DNA of 61,343 bases. Origin: an uncultured Thiohalocapsa sp. (GTDB lineage Bacteria > Pseudomonadota > Gammaproteobacteria > Chromatiales > Chromatiaceae). The stretch is from contig NZ_CAJXWY010000023.1 of NCBI RefSeq assembly GCF_913062725.1, positions 1 to 61,343 on the forward strand. Direction: 5' to 3'. This document shows positions 40,067-51,000 of the stretch, piece after piece (the first letter of the stretch is position 1; each line of letters opens with the position of its first letter). The notes beneath the pieces were generated by a model that was not told where the DNA came from, searched no databases, and saw nothing but the letters and a program-made list of their open reading frames with translations. Both the position numbers and the translations under genes were made by a program.

Positions 40067-41428
40067 ATGAGCGATCGCGTCAAGTTCCTGCTCGACGAAG
40101 AGCACCTGCCCACCCATTGGTACAACATCAGCGCCGACTTGCCGGAGCCGCTGGCGCCGGTGCTGCATCCGGGCACGAAACAGCCGGTGACGGCGGACGA
40201 CCTGGCGCCTATCTTTCCGCGGGCGGTGATCGAGCAGGAGATGTCCACCGAGCGCGACGTGGAGATCCCCGGCCCCGTGCGCGACGTCTATCGCCAGTGG
40301 CGCCCGGCGCCGCTGTTTCGCGCGCGTCGCCTGGAGCGGGCGCTGGGCACACCGGCGCGCATCTACTACAAATACGAGGGCGTCAGCCCCGCCGGTAGCC
40401 ACAAGCCCAACACCGCCATCGCCCAGGCCTTCTACAACAAGGCCGAAGGCGTCAAGCGCATCACCACCGAGACCGGCGCCGGCCAATGGGGCTCGTCGCT
40501 GGCGCTCGCCGGCAGCTTCTTCGGCCTCGAGATCGTGGTGTTCATGGTGCGGGTCAGCTTCGACGGCAAACCCTACCGACGCGCCTACATGGAAACCCTG
40601 GGCGCCCAGTGCATCGCGAGCCCCAGCGACCAGACCGAATCGGGCCGCGCCATCCTCGCCGAGCATCCCGATAGCACTGGCAGCCTAGGCATCGCCATCA
40701 GCGAGGCCGTAGAGATGGCCGTGCAGCGCGAGGACACCCGCTATGCGCTCGGCTCGGTGCTCAACCATGTGCTGCTGCACCAGACCGTCACCGGGCTCGA
40801 ATCATTGCAGCAGATGGCCATGGCCGATGACTATCCCGACCTGGTCATCGGCTGCACCGGTGGCGGCAGCAACTTCGCAGGGCTGGCCTTTCCCTTCCTG
40901 CGCGAGAAATGGCGGCGCGGGCTCGACACCGAATTCATCGCCGTGGAGCCGTCCGCTTGCCCGACCCTCACCAAGGGGGCCTTCGCCTACGACTATGGCG
41001 ACACCGCACATCTGACACCGCTGGTGAAGATGTACACCCTGGGCTCGGGCTTCGTGCCCCCGGGCTTCCATGCCGGCGGGCTGCGCTACCATGGCATGGC
41101 GCCGCAGATCAGCCACCTCGCCAAGCTCGGGCACATTGCGCCGCGCAGCTACAATCAGTTGGAGTGTTTCGCCGCGGGCATTCAGTTCGCCAAAGCCGAG
41201 GGTATTCTGCCGGCGCCGGAAGCCAACCATGCCGTCAAAGCCGCCATCCATGAGGCGGAGCGCTGCCGAGCGTCCGGCGCGTCCAAGGCTATCCTGTTCA
41301 ACCTCTGCGGCCATGGCCACTTCGACATGCAGGCCTACATCGACTACAACGCGGGCAAATTGGCGGACCTTGCGTATGACGATACCGAAGTGGCCATGGC
41401 GCTCGCCGGGCTGCCCTCCGGCTGCTGA
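40067..41428 (+). CDS. TrpB-like pyridoxal-phosphate enzyme (TrpB2)
   Basis: A 453-residue tryptophan synthase beta-like enzyme of the TrpB2 (trpB-related) class, longer than normal TrpB. The PLP lysine is K113 in GSHKPNTA. The substrate-activating ETGAGQWG, the phosphate-binding CTGGGSNF and the C-terminal NLCGHGHFD are intact. TrpB2 enzymes lack the TrpA-contact features and can use free indole and serine; some may act on other acceptors. No trpA is near. The ATG at 40067 follows a GGAGG site. Confidence 0.9.
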   Translation: MSDRVKFLLDEEHLPTHWYNISADLPEPLAPVLHPGTKQPVTADDLAPIFPRAVIEQEMSTERDVEIPGPVRDVYRQWRPAPLFRARRLERALGTPARIYYKYEGVSPAGSHKPNTAIAQAFYNKAEGVKRITTETGAGQWGSSLALAGSFFGLEIVVFMVRVSFDGKPYRRAYMETLGAQCIASPSDQTESGRAILAEHPDSTGSLGIAISEAVEMAVQREDTRYALGSVLNHVLLHQTVTGLESLQQMAMADDYPDLVIGCTGGGSNFAGLAFPFLREKWRRGLDTEFIAVEPSACPTLTKGAFAYDYGDTAHLTPLVKMYTLGSGFVPPGFHAGGLRYHGMAPQISHLAKLGHIAPRSYNQLECFAAGIQFAKAEGILPAPEANHAVKAAIHEAERCRASGASKAILFNLCGHGHFDMQAYIDYNAGKLADLAYDDTEVAMALAGLPSGC

Positions 41429-41501
41429 GCCGGTGTCTGCGCCCGCAGCCCTATCCACCCCCGCGCACCCCAAGGGGCGCCACCGAACGGAGGACAGACG
41501 C

Positions 41502-42404
41502 GTGACTCGCATTGCAGCTCTTGCCGTGGCAGGAGGCAGGCGGCGAGCCCGCTTGACCACCGCCGCGCGTGCGCTCATGGCCCCCGCCGCCCTCGCGGCC
41601 GCCTGCCTGCTGACAGTTGTTGCGCCGCCGCCGAGCCACGCCGCCGGCGAGGCCGGTGCTGCCGCCGAGCCCGCCGCCACCGGCCCCGCGGTCTCCGCTA
41701 CGGAGCCGGTGTCGACGCCGGATGCGGCCGAGGACCTCAGGGCGCTGCGGGCAGAGCTGGCGCGCACCCGGCGGGCACAGGCCCAAGCCGAAGCCCGGGT
41801 GGCGGAGCTGGAGGCGATCCTGACGCAGCAGGACGAGCGCCGCCAGTCCACCGCCATGGAGCATACCGCCCAGCTCAATGCCGCGGAGCTGCGTACGCGC
41901 GAGCACAAGCAGCGGCTCTTGGATGCCGAGGCGCGTATCCGGGCGCTCGAGGACCAACTCGCCGAGCGCGACGAGCGCATTGCGGCGCTGCAAGAGGCCG
42001 CTGCTGCTGCGCGAGAGACGTTGCGTGAGCGCCTGGAGGCCGTGCGTGCCCGTCTGCCCGCGGCGGAGGGGGGCAGCCTCACGGCTGCGCAGGCCAGACG
42101 GCAGGCCGAGGCGGATGCGCGCTATCTGAAGACGCTGGTGGAGGACGCGCTCGGTATCGATAACCCCCGCCTGTGGGGCGACGTGCGCAGCGCCGAAAAC
42201 GCGCTGCACCGCAGCCAGTTCCTGCTCGCCCGCGCCGACAACGCCCGCACCGTCTACCGGGTGCGCCCGGGCGACAGCCTGCGCCAGGTGAGTCTGCTGT
42301 TTTATGGCACCGGCGAGCGCTGGACCGAGCTCTTCGAGGCCAATCGTCACGTCCTGCAAGCGCCTGAGCAACTGCTCCCCGGCCTCACGCTGGTGGTGCC
42401 CTGA
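41502..42404 (+). CDS. Secreted coiled-coil protein with LysM-like C-terminus
   Basis: A 300-residue protein. It has a long twin-Arg-rich leader and hydrophobic segment ending SHAAG (about residue 48), then an Ala-rich linker. A long coiled coil (about residues 75-190, many E/R/A heptads) follows. The C-terminal part YRVRPGDSLRQVSLLFYGTGERWTELFEANR reads like a LysM peptidoglycan-binding repeat. The overall plan resembles the periplasmic part of FimV-like proteins. GTG 41502 is chosen because GGAGG lies eight bases upstream. It probably acts in the cell envelope; the partner is unknown. Confidence 0.65.
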   Translation: MTRIAALAVAGGRRRARLTTAARALMAPAALAAACLLTVVAPPPSHAAGEAGAAAEPAATGPAVSATEPVSTPDAAEDLRALRAELARTRRAQAQAEARVAELEAILTQQDERRQSTAMEHTAQLNAAELRTREHKQRLLDAEARIRALEDQLAERDERIAALQEAAAAARETLRERLEAVRARLPAAEGGSLTAAQARRQAEADARYLKTLVEDALGIDNPRLWGDVRSAENALHRSQFLLARADNARTVYRVRPGDSLRQVSLLFYGTGERWTELFEANRHVLQAPEQLLPGLTLVVP

Positions 42405-42558
42405 GGCTCATCTCTTCTGTCGAGACTCCCTCTGGGTGCGATCCAGCCCCTGTCCTTCAGGTGCGCTGCCAAAGGGTCCCCACGTTCAGCGCGCACAAAT
42501 GCGCGGCGTTATCGTCGCGCGGTCACTGCCGTCTGTGAAGACGACCGTTCGAGATTAT

Positions 42559-42572
42559 CGAAGCAAGCTTCG
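42559..42572. repeat. Small hairpin upstream of the PepSY gene
   Basis: CGAAG, loop CAAG, CTTCG, within an otherwise featureless 294-base gap. Its role is unknown. Confidence 0.3.
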
Positions 42573-42698
42573 CTTGAATGTGTGTGAGGCCGTCGCCCCG
42601 CATCCCAACTCTCCCGTCGACGGCGGCAGATGCCATGACCGGTTCAGCCGCCAGACACTTCCGATAATTCGAATTCGTTGTCTTGGAGACTGCACGAC

Positions 42699-43205
42699 AT
42701 GACCAATCCCATGCTTCCCGTTGCGCTGGCCACCACCCTGCTCGCTTCAGGGCTCGCCAACGCCTCTACTCCCATGACCTTCATCGAGGCGATCACGGCT
42801 GCTGAAAGCCAGTTCGGCGGCGAGGCGTTCGACGCCGAGCGTTATACACAAGGCGGGCGAGATTACTTCGAGATCGATGTCCTGAGCAGTCGCGAAATCT
42901 ACGAGGCCGAATTTGATGCCCAAACGGGTCGGCTCATCGACTGGGACAGCTATAACCGGCCCCGCCGGGCGCGTTACATCGCCGCCGCGCTGAAGCGGGC
43001 GCGCCTGCCACTCATGGAAGCGATCTTTACGGCCCTGGAAGCCAAGGGTCCCGGTGCGACCGCAATCGATGCGGACATTCTGCTCAGCCGGGATCGGCGG
43101 CGCAACGGTCGGCGCTACGAGGTGGATGTGCGCACCGATGACGGGGTCTTCGAGGTCGTCATCAATGCGCTGAATGGCCGCATCGTTCGCATCAGCCGCG
43201 ATTGA
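42699..43205 (+). CDS. PepSY-domain periplasmic protein
   Basis: A 168-residue precursor with a Sec signal (LPVALATTLLASGLANAS, cleavage near residue 24) and two PepSY repeats. The first is about residues 28-85, ending YEAEFDAQTGRLIDWD; the second is about 95-168, ending FEVVINALNGRIVRISRD. PepSY domains are found in secreted modulators of proteases and in metal or redox-linked envelope proteins; the exact role here is unknown. The ATG at 42699 has GGAG ten bases upstream. No two-component genes are next to it. Confidence 0.8.
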   Translation: MTNPMLPVALATTLLASGLANASTPMTFIEAITAAESQFGGEAFDAERYTQGGRDYFEIDVLSSREIYEAEFDAQTGRLIDWDSYNRPRRARYIAAALKRARLPLMEAIFTALEAKGPGATAIDADILLSRDRRRNGRRYEVDVRTDDGVFEVVINALNGRIVRISRD

Positions 43206-43223
43206 CCGGGTTGTCCCGGCATC

Positions 43224-43256
43224 GGCCGGGCGGTGGTCGTACCGCTCCGCCCGGTC
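43224..43256. terminator. Hairpin between convergent PepSY and lipoprotein genes
   Basis: GGCCGGGCGG (43224-43233) pairs with CCGCCCGGTC (43247-43256), one G-T wobble, 13-base loop. There is no T-run. Its position just after the PepSY stop and before the end of the convergent lipoprotein gene suggests a shared 3' end. Confidence 0.35.
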
Positions 43257-43293
43257 GAATCAGCCGCTTGATAGGGCGGCCGGCGCCTGAGGC

Positions 43294-43659
43294 TCAAGGC
43301 AGGACGGGCAGGTAGACGAAGGCCCGGGGCACGCCGGCGCCAACGATCTCGATGGCTTGGGGCTCGTAGTAGTTGCCGAGATCCACGGTCTTCCCGGCGG
43401 GGTAGGTGCCGAGGGTGATTTCGTTGCCGGTAACCCGATACTCGCCGTCGCCCGGCGGCATCTGCAGCAGGATGCGACAGGGGGCGATGGCACACTGGCC
43501 GGTGTCGCCAGGCTTGACGGTGACGGTGATGGCGCCGGAGGGGTTGCGTTCCAGGCTGGTACAGCCAGCCACGACATTGCCACCCAGGATCAGCACGGCG
43601 ACTAAACCGAAGACCCGGTGGGTCGCCTGGCGTGGGCCGGAGCGCTGTGCATCAAACAC
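43294..43659 (-). CDS. Small lipoprotein of unknown function
   Basis: A 121-residue precursor with a hydrophobic leader and lipobox VAGC (FGLVAVLILGGNVVAGCTS), so it is likely an outer-membrane lipoprotein. The mature part is a compact beta-type domain (GAITVTVKPGDTG, two cysteines in QCAIAPCRIL, EYRVTGNEITLGTYPAGKTV) not assigned to a family. Its GTG start overlaps the preceding gene by eight bases, so it belongs to the pmbA operon. Confidence 0.65.
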   Translation of the reverse strand: MFDAQRSGPRQATHRVFGLVAVLILGGNVVAGCTSLERNPSGAITVTVKPGDTGQCAIAPCRILLQMPPGDGEYRVTGNEITLGTYPAGKTVDLGNYYEPQAIEIVGAGVPRAFVYLPVLP

Positions 43660-43930
43660 CGCGGATGGCCCGGTCCATGCGGGCCTTGGCCTGCTGCCAG
43701 GCGTCATCAGCAACGGTTTCGTCCGCCACCAATTCCATCAGGCCATAGGCGAGCCGGCGCGCTTCGGCGTCCATGTCCCGCAGCTTGATGAGCTTGAACA
43801 GGCAACCGGCGCGCTCGTATTCCAGGGTGCTGGCGAGTGCGTAGAGGGTGAGTGCATTCGCAGACTCCGGCGCCTGCTCGATGAGATCGACGCTGCGCAT
43901 CAGCGCCTCACGGCCGTCGAGCATGATCAT
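43652..43930 (-). CDS. Small helical hypothetical protein in the pmbA operon
   Basis: A 92-residue soluble, helical protein (MIMLDGREALMRSVDLIEQAPES...). It overlaps the pmbA stop by four bases and the next gene's start by eight. No domain recognised. Tight overlaps on both sides support it as a real gene. Confidence 0.65.
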   Translation of the reverse strand: MIMLDGREALMRSVDLIEQAPESANALTLYALASTLEYERAGCLFKLIKLRDMDAEARRLAYGLMELVADETVADDAWQQAKARMDRAIRGV

Positions 43931-45276
43931 TCCCCCGCCACCGTCATGCGCTCGATGAGCCAGGAGCCCGTGGTCATGCTGCTGGCGAAATCGTAATCGT
44001 TGCCGACGGCCACCAGACCCCGGAACATGTCGGCGAGGTTGCCGGCGATGGTGATCTCTTCAACCGGGTACTGAATCTCACCATTTTCTACCCAGAAGCC
44101 GGCGGCGCCGCGGGAGTAGTCGCCGGTGATCATCTTCACGCCCTGGCCCATCAGGGAGGTAACCAACAGGCCGCGGTCCAGGCGGCGGAGCATGGCGTCA
44201 CGGTCGTCGCTGCCCAGCCCGATGCTGAGATTACGCGCGCCGCCGGCATTGCCGGTGGTGGTCAGGCCCATGCGACAGGCGGAATAATGATCCAGCAGCC
44301 AGCTTTGCAGCACGCCGTCGGTCACCAGATCTTTGGCGACCGTCGCCACGCCGTCGCCGTCGAACGGTGCGCTGCCGAGTCCGCGCAGTCGATGCGGCTG
44401 CTCATAGATACGCACGAAGTCGGGGAAGATCTGCGCACCAAGCTTGTCCAGCAGGAAGCTCGTACGGCGGTACAGGTTGCCGCCACTGATGGCCCCGGCG
44501 AAGCTGCGCAGCAGGCCCATGGCGACGTCGGCGCGGAAGAGTACCGGCACCTCGCAGGTCCCCAGGCGGCGGGCATTGAGCCGCGCGACCGTGCGCTCGG
44601 CGGCGCGGCGACCGACGCTTTCGGCGGATTCCAGATCTTCGGGGGCGCGCGCGGTGGTCCACCAGAAGTCCCGCTGCATGGAATCGCCGTCTTTGCCCAC
44701 CACGGCGCAGCTCAGCTCGTGCCGGCTGCTGGGGTAGCCGCCGACGAAGCCGTGGCTGTTGCCGTACACTGAGAGCGCGGTGGTGGTGCCGAAGCTCGCG
44801 CCCTCGGAGTTGACGATGCGCGGATCGGCGGCGCGGGCCGCGTCCTCGCAGGTGATGGCCAGCGCAACCGCTGCGTCGACCGGAATGTCCCAGGGATGGC
44901 TGAGGTCGAGGTCCGGGACATCCGTGGCCATGAGCTCGGCGGGGGCGAGGCCCGCGCAGCGGTCTTCCTGGGTGTGGCTGGCGATGCTGCAGGCCTGGCG
45001 CACCGCATCGCGCACGGCGTCGGGGCTCAGGTCCGAGGTGCTCGCCGAGCCCTTGCGATGGCCGAAGTAGACGCTGATGCCAAGACCATGGTCCCGGGTG
45101 TGCTCGACGGTCTCCACCTCGCCCAGGCGCACGGCGATCTCGAGACCCGTGGTGTTGCTGACCACCGCCTCGGCGGCCGAGGCGCCGTGGCGCTTGGCTT
45201 CCTGCAGCAGGTCTTCGATGGTCTGTTCGAGGGTGGCGAGTCGCTCGGCGGTGTCGGCCGTGGCCAGGTTGGGCAT
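43927..45276 (-). CDS. pmbA: Metalloprotease subunit PmbA/TldE
   Basis: Inactive-subunit partner of TldD; the TldD/E protease matures modified peptides such as microcin B17 and degrades some antitoxins. The 449-residue protein has the family features EDLLQEAKRHGASAAEAVVS, VYFGHRKGSASTSDLS, GLLRSFAGAISGGNLYRRTSFL, SWLLDHYSACRMGL and the C-terminal ITGDYSRGAAGFWVENGEIQYPVEEITIAGNL. It lacks the zinc HEXXXH motif, as expected. tldD lies about 110 bases upstream on the same strand; two small genes follow with overlaps. Confidence 0.95.
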   Translation of the reverse strand: MPNLATADTAERLATLEQTIEDLLQEAKRHGASAAEAVVSNTTGLEIAVRLGEVETVEHTRDHGLGISVYFGHRKGSASTSDLSPDAVRDAVRQACSIASHTQEDRCAGLAPAELMATDVPDLDLSHPWDIPVDAAVALAITCEDAARAADPRIVNSEGASFGTTTALSVYGNSHGFVGGYPSSRHELSCAVVGKDGDSMQRDFWWTTARAPEDLESAESVGRRAAERTVARLNARRLGTCEVPVLFRADVAMGLLRSFAGAISGGNLYRRTSFLLDKLGAQIFPDFVRIYEQPHRLRGLGSAPFDGDGVATVAKDLVTDGVLQSWLLDHYSACRMGLTTTGNAGGARNLSIGLGSDDRDAMLRRLDRGLLVTSLMGQGVKMITGDYSRGAAGFWVENGEIQYPVEEITIAGNLADMFRGLVAVGNDYDFASSMTTGSWLIERMTVAGE

Positions 45277-45384
45277 GGTTCTGGATCCGCGTTTCGCGTG
45301 GAAGATCGATGGGTGAGGGTGACGAGCGCCGTCTGTCGGGCCGAACGACCGAAGCGTCGGTGGCAGCCGACGCCAGCGCGGGGC

Positions 45385-46827
45385 TCAGCCGGCGGTGCCG
45401 CCGACGGTGAGTCCGTCGACCCGCAGCGTCGGCTGGCCGACGCCCACGGGCACGCTCTGGCCGTCCTTACCGCAGGTGCCGACGCCGTCGTCGAGCTTGA
45501 GGTCGTTGCCGATCATGCTCACCCGGGTCAGCACGTCGGGGCCGTTGCCCACCAAAGTGGCGCCCTTCACCGGCCGGCCCAGCTTGCCGTTTTCGATCAG
45601 GTAGGCCTCGCTGGCGGAGAAGGTGAATTTGCCCGAGGTGATATCCACCTGGCCGCCGCCGAAGTTGACCGCATACAGGCCCTTGTCCACCGACGCGATA
45701 ATCTCGGCCGGGTCCTTGTCGCCGGGCAGCATGTAGGTGTTGGTCATGCGCGGCATGGGCAGATGCGCGTAGGATTCGCGCCGGCCGTTGCCGGTGGCCG
45801 CCATGCCCATGAGCCGGGCGTTCAGGCGGTCCTGCATGTAGCCGGCGAGCATGCCGTCCTCGATGAGGGTGGTGCAGCTGGTGGGCGTGCCCTCATCGTC
45901 CACGCTCAGGGAGCCGCGGCGCTCCGGCAGGGTGCCGTCGTCCACCACGGTGACCCCCGGGGCTGCCACGCGCTCGCCCATCCGCCCGGCGAAAGCGGAA
46001 GTGCCCTTGCGGTTGAAGTCGCCTTCCAGGCCGTGGCCCACCGCCTCGTGCAGCAGCACGCCGGGCCAGCCGGCGCCGAGCACCACGGTCATGGTGCCGG
46101 CGGGGGCCGGACCGGCCTCCAGGCTCACCAGGGCTTGGCGCACCGCCTCGCGGGCGAAATCGAGCGCGCGGTCGTCCTCCAGGAAGTAGCTCAGGTCTCG
46201 GCGCGCGCCGCCGCCGCTGCTGGCCTGCTCGCGGCGGCCGTCGTCCTCGACGACGACGCTGACGCTGAGGCGAATCAGCGGGCGCACGTCGGCACTCATC
46301 CGGCCGTCATCGCCGATCACCAGGATGGTGTCCTGGACCGCCACCAGGCTGGCCACCACCTGCGTGACCCGCGGGTCGGCGCGACGTGCCTCGGTATCCA
46401 CCCGGTGCAACAGCGCCACCTTGTCGGCGTCGACCAGGCTGTCGATGGGGTTCAGGGGCTGGTAGAGGCGGGCCGCCGCGGGCGAGGTGGCGGTGCGCAC
46501 GCTGCCCTCACCGCCGCCGCCGGCGATGGCGCGGGCGGCCTCTGCCGCCTGGGCGAGCGCCGGGAATTGCAGCTCATCGGAATAAGCGAAGCCGGTTTTC
46601 TCGCCGGCGATGGCTCGCAGCCCCGCGCCCTGCTCGATGTTGAAGTTGCCGTCGCGGATGATGCCGTCTTCCAACACCCAGGACTGCAGGCGGCTGGACT
46701 GGAAGTAAATGTCGGCGGCGTCGATGGCGGGGCTGTGCAGGGCGCCCACCAGGCGCTCCAAGTGGCCGTCGTCGAGGCCGACGGGCGCCAGGATCTGGCG
46801 ACGGGCGATGGCTAGGGTGTCGGACAT
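45385..46827 (-). CDS. tldD: Metalloprotease TldD
   Basis: Catalytic subunit of the TldD/TldE protease. The 480-residue protein has the zinc motif H260-E261-AVG-H265 in [14 protein letters not shown], then [28 protein letters not shown] and the end [39 protein letters not shown]. It lies between a nitrilase gene and pmbA on one strand. Confidence 0.96.
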   Translation of the reverse strand: MSDTLAIARRQILAPVGLDDGHLERLVGALHSPAIDAADIYFQSSRLQSWVLEDGIIRDGNFNIEQGAGLRAIAGEKTGFAYSDELQFPALAQAAEAARAIAGGGGEGSVRTATSPAAARLYQPLNPIDSLVDADKVALLHRVDTEARRADPRVTQVVASLVAVQDTILVIGDDGRMSADVRPLIRLSVSVVVEDDGRREQASSGGGARRDLSYFLEDDRALDFAREAVRQALVSLEAGPAPAGTMTVVLGAGWPGVLLHEAVGHGLEGDFNRKGTSAFAGRMGERVAAPGVTVVDDGTLPERRGSLSVDDEGTPTSCTTLIEDGMLAGYMQDRLNARLMGMAATGNGRRESYAHLPMPRMTNTYMLPGDKDPAEIIASVDKGLYAVNFGGGQVDITSGKFTFSASEAYLIENGKLGRPVKGATLVGNGPDVLTRVSMIGNDLKLDDGVGTCGKDGQSVPVGVGQPTLRVDGLTVGGTAG

Positions 46828-46992
46828 GGAGGTGCGGGTCTCGAGCAGCGAGTTGCGAGGAGTGGGGGGCGACGGATAGCCGCCGCGATGAACAAAGAAT
46901 TGGGATCGACGCGGCTTTCGACAACGGTCCTCACAAACTACCGAGCGTCACACGCCCGGCCGCAGGCCTTGCCACTCAACGCTAGAAGCCCT

Positions 46993-47820
46993 TCACTTGC
47001 ATTTCAGTCGCCGATGCTCGAGCGCCGGAAACGTCCGCCGCACCGAGCCCTGAAAGCCGCGGTCGATGGCGGCACAGATGCAGCCGGTACCACGGGGTAG
47101 CTGTGCCAGGATGCTGCCCCAGGGGTCGACGATCATGCTGTGGCCGTGGGTCTCGCGGCCGCTCAGGTGATAGCCGCCCTGGGCGGAGGCTACGACATAG
47201 GCCAGGTTCTCGATGGCACGCGCACGCACCAGCGTCTCCCAGTGGGCCTTGCCGGTGACGGCGGTGAAGGCGGCGGGCACGGCCAGGATCTCGACACCGC
47301 TGTCCAGCATGTGGCGCACCAGCTCAGGGAAGCGCAGGTCGTAGCAGACGACGATGCCGAGGCGGCCGAAGGGGGAGTCCACCACCACCGGGCTGCTCCC
47401 CGGCTCGATGGTGGCGGATTCTTCATAGTGCTCGTCCGCCCCCGGCAGATTCACGTCGAACAGATGCATCTTGTCATAACGGGCGACGCGCACGCCCTGA
47501 TCGTTATAAACCAAGGAAGCCGCACGCAGGCGCGCCGGCGTCTGCGTGCGCAGCGCGATGGTGCCGCCCACCAGCCAGAGGCCGAAGCGCGCGCTGATCT
47601 CCGCCAGGAAGCGCTGCAGGGGCCCGTCTCCGTCGTCCTCCAGAATAGACAGGCTGTCATCGTCGCGCTGGCCCATAAAAGCGAAGTTTTCGGGCAGCAC
47701 CACGAGCCCGGCGCCGGCCTCCGCCGCACTGCGGATCAGTCGCTCTGCTTCCAGCAGGTTGGCATTCAAATTGGGGCCGGTGGCCATTTGAATGGCGGCG
47801 ACACGGGGCTTTGCACGCAT
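46993..47820 (-). CDS. Carbon-nitrogen hydrolase (Nit1-like deaminated glutathione amidase)
   Basis: A 275-residue nitrilase-superfamily amidase. The catalytic triad is E (VVLPENFAFMG), K (RYDKMHLFDV) and C (GIVVCYDLRFPEL). The surrounding motifs, for example DVNLPGADEHYEES and GRETHGHSMIVDPWG, match the Nit1/YbeM group, which hydrolyses deaminated glutathione. The position between yhdP and tldD is common in gammaproteobacteria. Confidence 0.88.
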   Translation of the reverse strand: MRAKPRVAAIQMATGPNLNANLLEAERLIRSAAEAGAGLVVLPENFAFMGQRDDDSLSILEDDGDGPLQRFLAEISARFGLWLVGGTIALRTQTPARLRAASLVYNDQGVRVARYDKMHLFDVNLPGADEHYEESATIEPGSSPVVVDSPFGRLGIVVCYDLRFPELVRHMLDSGVEILAVPAAFTAVTGKAHWETLVRARAIENLAYVVASAQGGYHLSGRETHGHSMIVDPWGSILAQLPRGTGCICAAIDRGFQGSVRRTFPALEHRRLKCK

Positions 47821-48004
47821 CAGGCTTGGCTCCCAAAGCGTCCACCGGGGCGATGGCAGCCCCGTGACGCGCCTGTGACGGTTGGATCGAGCGCCAAAGA
47901 TAGCACCACACGGCGGTGACCGCCCTCAGGGCGATACCCCGGCCGGCCAGCCCCGTCGACCCATGCGCTGGTGGCGCCGGCACGGATGGTGGCCCGCGTC
48001 GCAC

Positions 48005-51000
48005 TCAGTCCTGATCCAGGAATGGGCTCACCGCTGGCGCCGGCGACCCGCTCTGGGCTCCGTCATCGTCGCCCTGGCCCGTCGCCGCCTCTGGTAGCAG
48101 CAGGTCGGGCACGGAGCGCACGCCGTGACTGCCGGCGACACGTTGGATGTCGGGCTCGGCCCACGGACCGGTGACCTGGTATTCGTAGCTCGCGATCTGG
48201 CTCACGGCGTTACCGGCGACCTGGTCGGCGAGCAGCACCGCCGCCCCCACCAGCGGTCCGCCCGCGACGGCCCCGGCGATGGCCACACCGGCGCCGATCT
48301 CGGGCGTCACCCGCACCCGTTGGTCGAAGGTCTGTGCCACCAAATCCGTACTGCCACGGACCCGAATGTCTGCCGTGGAGGAGAGAATATCGAGCTGGCC
48401 GATGCGGGCCTTGCCGCCGCCGATGGCCAATGTTCCCTGGATGCGGTCGAAGGTAAAGCCCGTGTTCAGCACGTCGCTGAAATCCAGGCTGAGCCGCCGC
48501 TCCAGGGCGCCGAGATTGAGCACGCCCAGCATGCGCCCGACACCGGGCTCCACGTCCAGCAGCCGACCTGCATCCACATCGAGCGCCAGACTGCCGCGGG
48601 CCCGTCGCAGGCGAAAGTTGCCGGGTCCCCCGGGCCAGCCGAGCGCGAGCGCCGCCTGTGAGGGCGCGTCGGCGATGGCGCTGTAATAGCCGGCGTGGCG
48701 CAGCAATTCGCCCAGATCCGGGGTGCGCAGATCCACCGCGACGGCGGTCTCGGTATAGCCGGTGGCATCGCGGGTCCAGCGGCCGCTACCGGTGGCCGTC
48801 ACCAGCGGGCCTGTCAGTGACAACTCTGTGGCCTCGAGCCCGTCGCGCGTGCGCGCCAGCTCAACCCGCAGTCGCCCCAGTGCATCATCGCCCCGGCGCA
48901 GCGACGCCACCTGTAAGGATAGCGGCGGCACTTGGCGTGGGTCCGGCCCGGCCGTGACCGTGTCGGGCTCGGTCTCCCGTGGCGCGAGCAAGGGGCTGAT
49001 ATCCAGGGTCTCCAGGCGCACGCTCACCGGGGCGTCGTCCGCGCCCGGCAGGCGTATGCCGGCGCTGTTGCCATCGGCTTCGAGGTCGGCGCGCCAGCCG
49101 CCGTCGGCGTCCATTCGCAGCGCGGCGCGAACGTTCTCGAATCGCAATGGACCGAGGCGCAGGGATCGCGCAGACAGGCGCGCCGGGAGCAGCGGCGGCA
49201 GCGCTGCGGGGGGCTCGTCGGCTTGCAGCAGCGAGGGGTGGGCGTGGCCCCATTGCAGCCAGTCGCCGAGCGTGACGTCCCCGAGTTGGCCGCGCAGCTC
49301 GATGCCGGTGTCTTTCGGCAATGCGGCGGGCATCCGACTCAGGTCCACGGCGGCGCGATCGAGCGTCAGGCCAGTCTGAGCGCGCGTGAGCCTCAGGCGT
49401 GCGCCCGCCTCCCCCAGCCGCGCCGAGAGTGCCAGTGGACGCTCCGGCGCCAGGCGCGCGTCGAGTTGCAGCAGGCGCTCGCCGGCGGCGTCCTTACCAA
49501 AGGGTGCCGGCAAGTCCAGCGCGACGCCGCGCAGGTCCGATCGCAGCGTCAGGTCGAGGGGCGGGTCGCCGGCGGCGGCGTCCGCGGTGTCGATGCTCGC
49601 TTGCAGCCGCCAGTCTGCGCTGCCTTCGGCGAGCGTCCACCAGGGGCTCGGTAAGACTGCGGCGAGCTGCGCGATGGCGGTGTTGCCGCGGGCGATGATG
49701 TCCGTGCGCCCGGATTCGGTGCCGGCGCCCGGCTGCTGGGTTTCGATGTCTACGCGCAGCGGCTGTTGGCCGAGACGGGCGGCGATGGCCTCGGCGTGCA
49801 GCCCGGTGGTATCGAAGCGCAGGCTGCCCTGCATGTCCGCCAGGCGCAGGTCATGCGCGCGCAGGGCAACCGCGGCAGCCTCGAGGAATTGCAGCCGTCC
49901 CGCGTAACCGAAGTCGAGCCCGCGGCGCAGGGGCACGTCGAGGGCCAGCCGCAGCCGGCCGCGGCCCTCCACCGACAGGGCTTGGGGAATGCCGCCGAGC
50001 GTGTTGGACAGTGGCGTGTCGGCGAGCACCGCAAAGCCGTCCGTCAGCGGGCCGGTGCCTTCGGCCTCGAGACGCAGGTGTTCGGGGCGCCAGAGGTTCG
50101 GCAGGCGGGCGCTCCCGGCGGTGATTTCGGTGCTCAGGATGCGGGCGCTGGCCAGTTCGATGTCGAGGCGGCGGCGATCGAAATAGAGCGTCACATCCAT
50201 GTCCTCCAGGCGCGGCCAGGCGGTTCGGCCCGCAGCGGCCGGTCCCCGTGCATCGGCGGCGGACAGACCGGGCGCTTGCGGGGCGCGGCGCGGCGGCTGG
50301 TAGTCGAGCACACCATCGCGCACCCGCAGCACCAGCTGGAAGCTGCCGTTGTGGGCGTCGAAGGGGAAATCCGCCAGCGGACCACGCAGGAGCAGATCGC
50401 CGGAGACGAGCTCGCCGGCGACGATGGCCCGCGCCAGCCAGGCCTCCAGCCGATCGTCCATCTTCGATGCTGGCAGGTAGCGGGGCACGGCGTCCGCATC
50501 GCCGCCGCGGAGGTGGGTGTGCAGATCGATGACCGGCCCGGCCTCGGGTGGGATGTGCAGGTCGAGCCGGCTCAGGGTTGCCACGTCCGGCGTGTCCGCG
50601 GCGAGGGCATTGGTGGTGATCCGCAGGCCCCCGGGCGTGCGCCACCATTGCAAGCGTCCCGCCAGCCGCGTCAGCGTCAGCGGGGCGATGAGATGCGGGC
50701 GCAGGTCCAAAGACGCGTTGCGGGCGCTCACATCCAAGGCGCCCCGATCGGGGGCGGCGGTGAAGCGTAGATCCAGGCCGGCCAGCGCCGGCATAGACTC
50801 GGTGGGTGCCGGGGCCGCCGCGTCGGGCATGGCCGTGGGACCGAGACCGAAGTTACTGATGCGCCCGTTCACCCGCCAATCCGCAATGCGCAGGCCGCCC
50901 GCCGCCGGCAGGTCGACGCGAAAGCGCAGGTCGTGCAGTCGGCCGGCGATCGGCTGGGTGAGCAGCGGCGCCGGCGGCTCCGCCTGAGCCGCCGGGGCGG

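Noticed and set aside
44896..46815. Long open frame (639 codons) on the plus strand over pmbA and tldD
   Set aside because: It lies antisense to two certain genes, has the His/Gly/Ala-rich composition of a GC-rich shadow frame, and shows no motifs.
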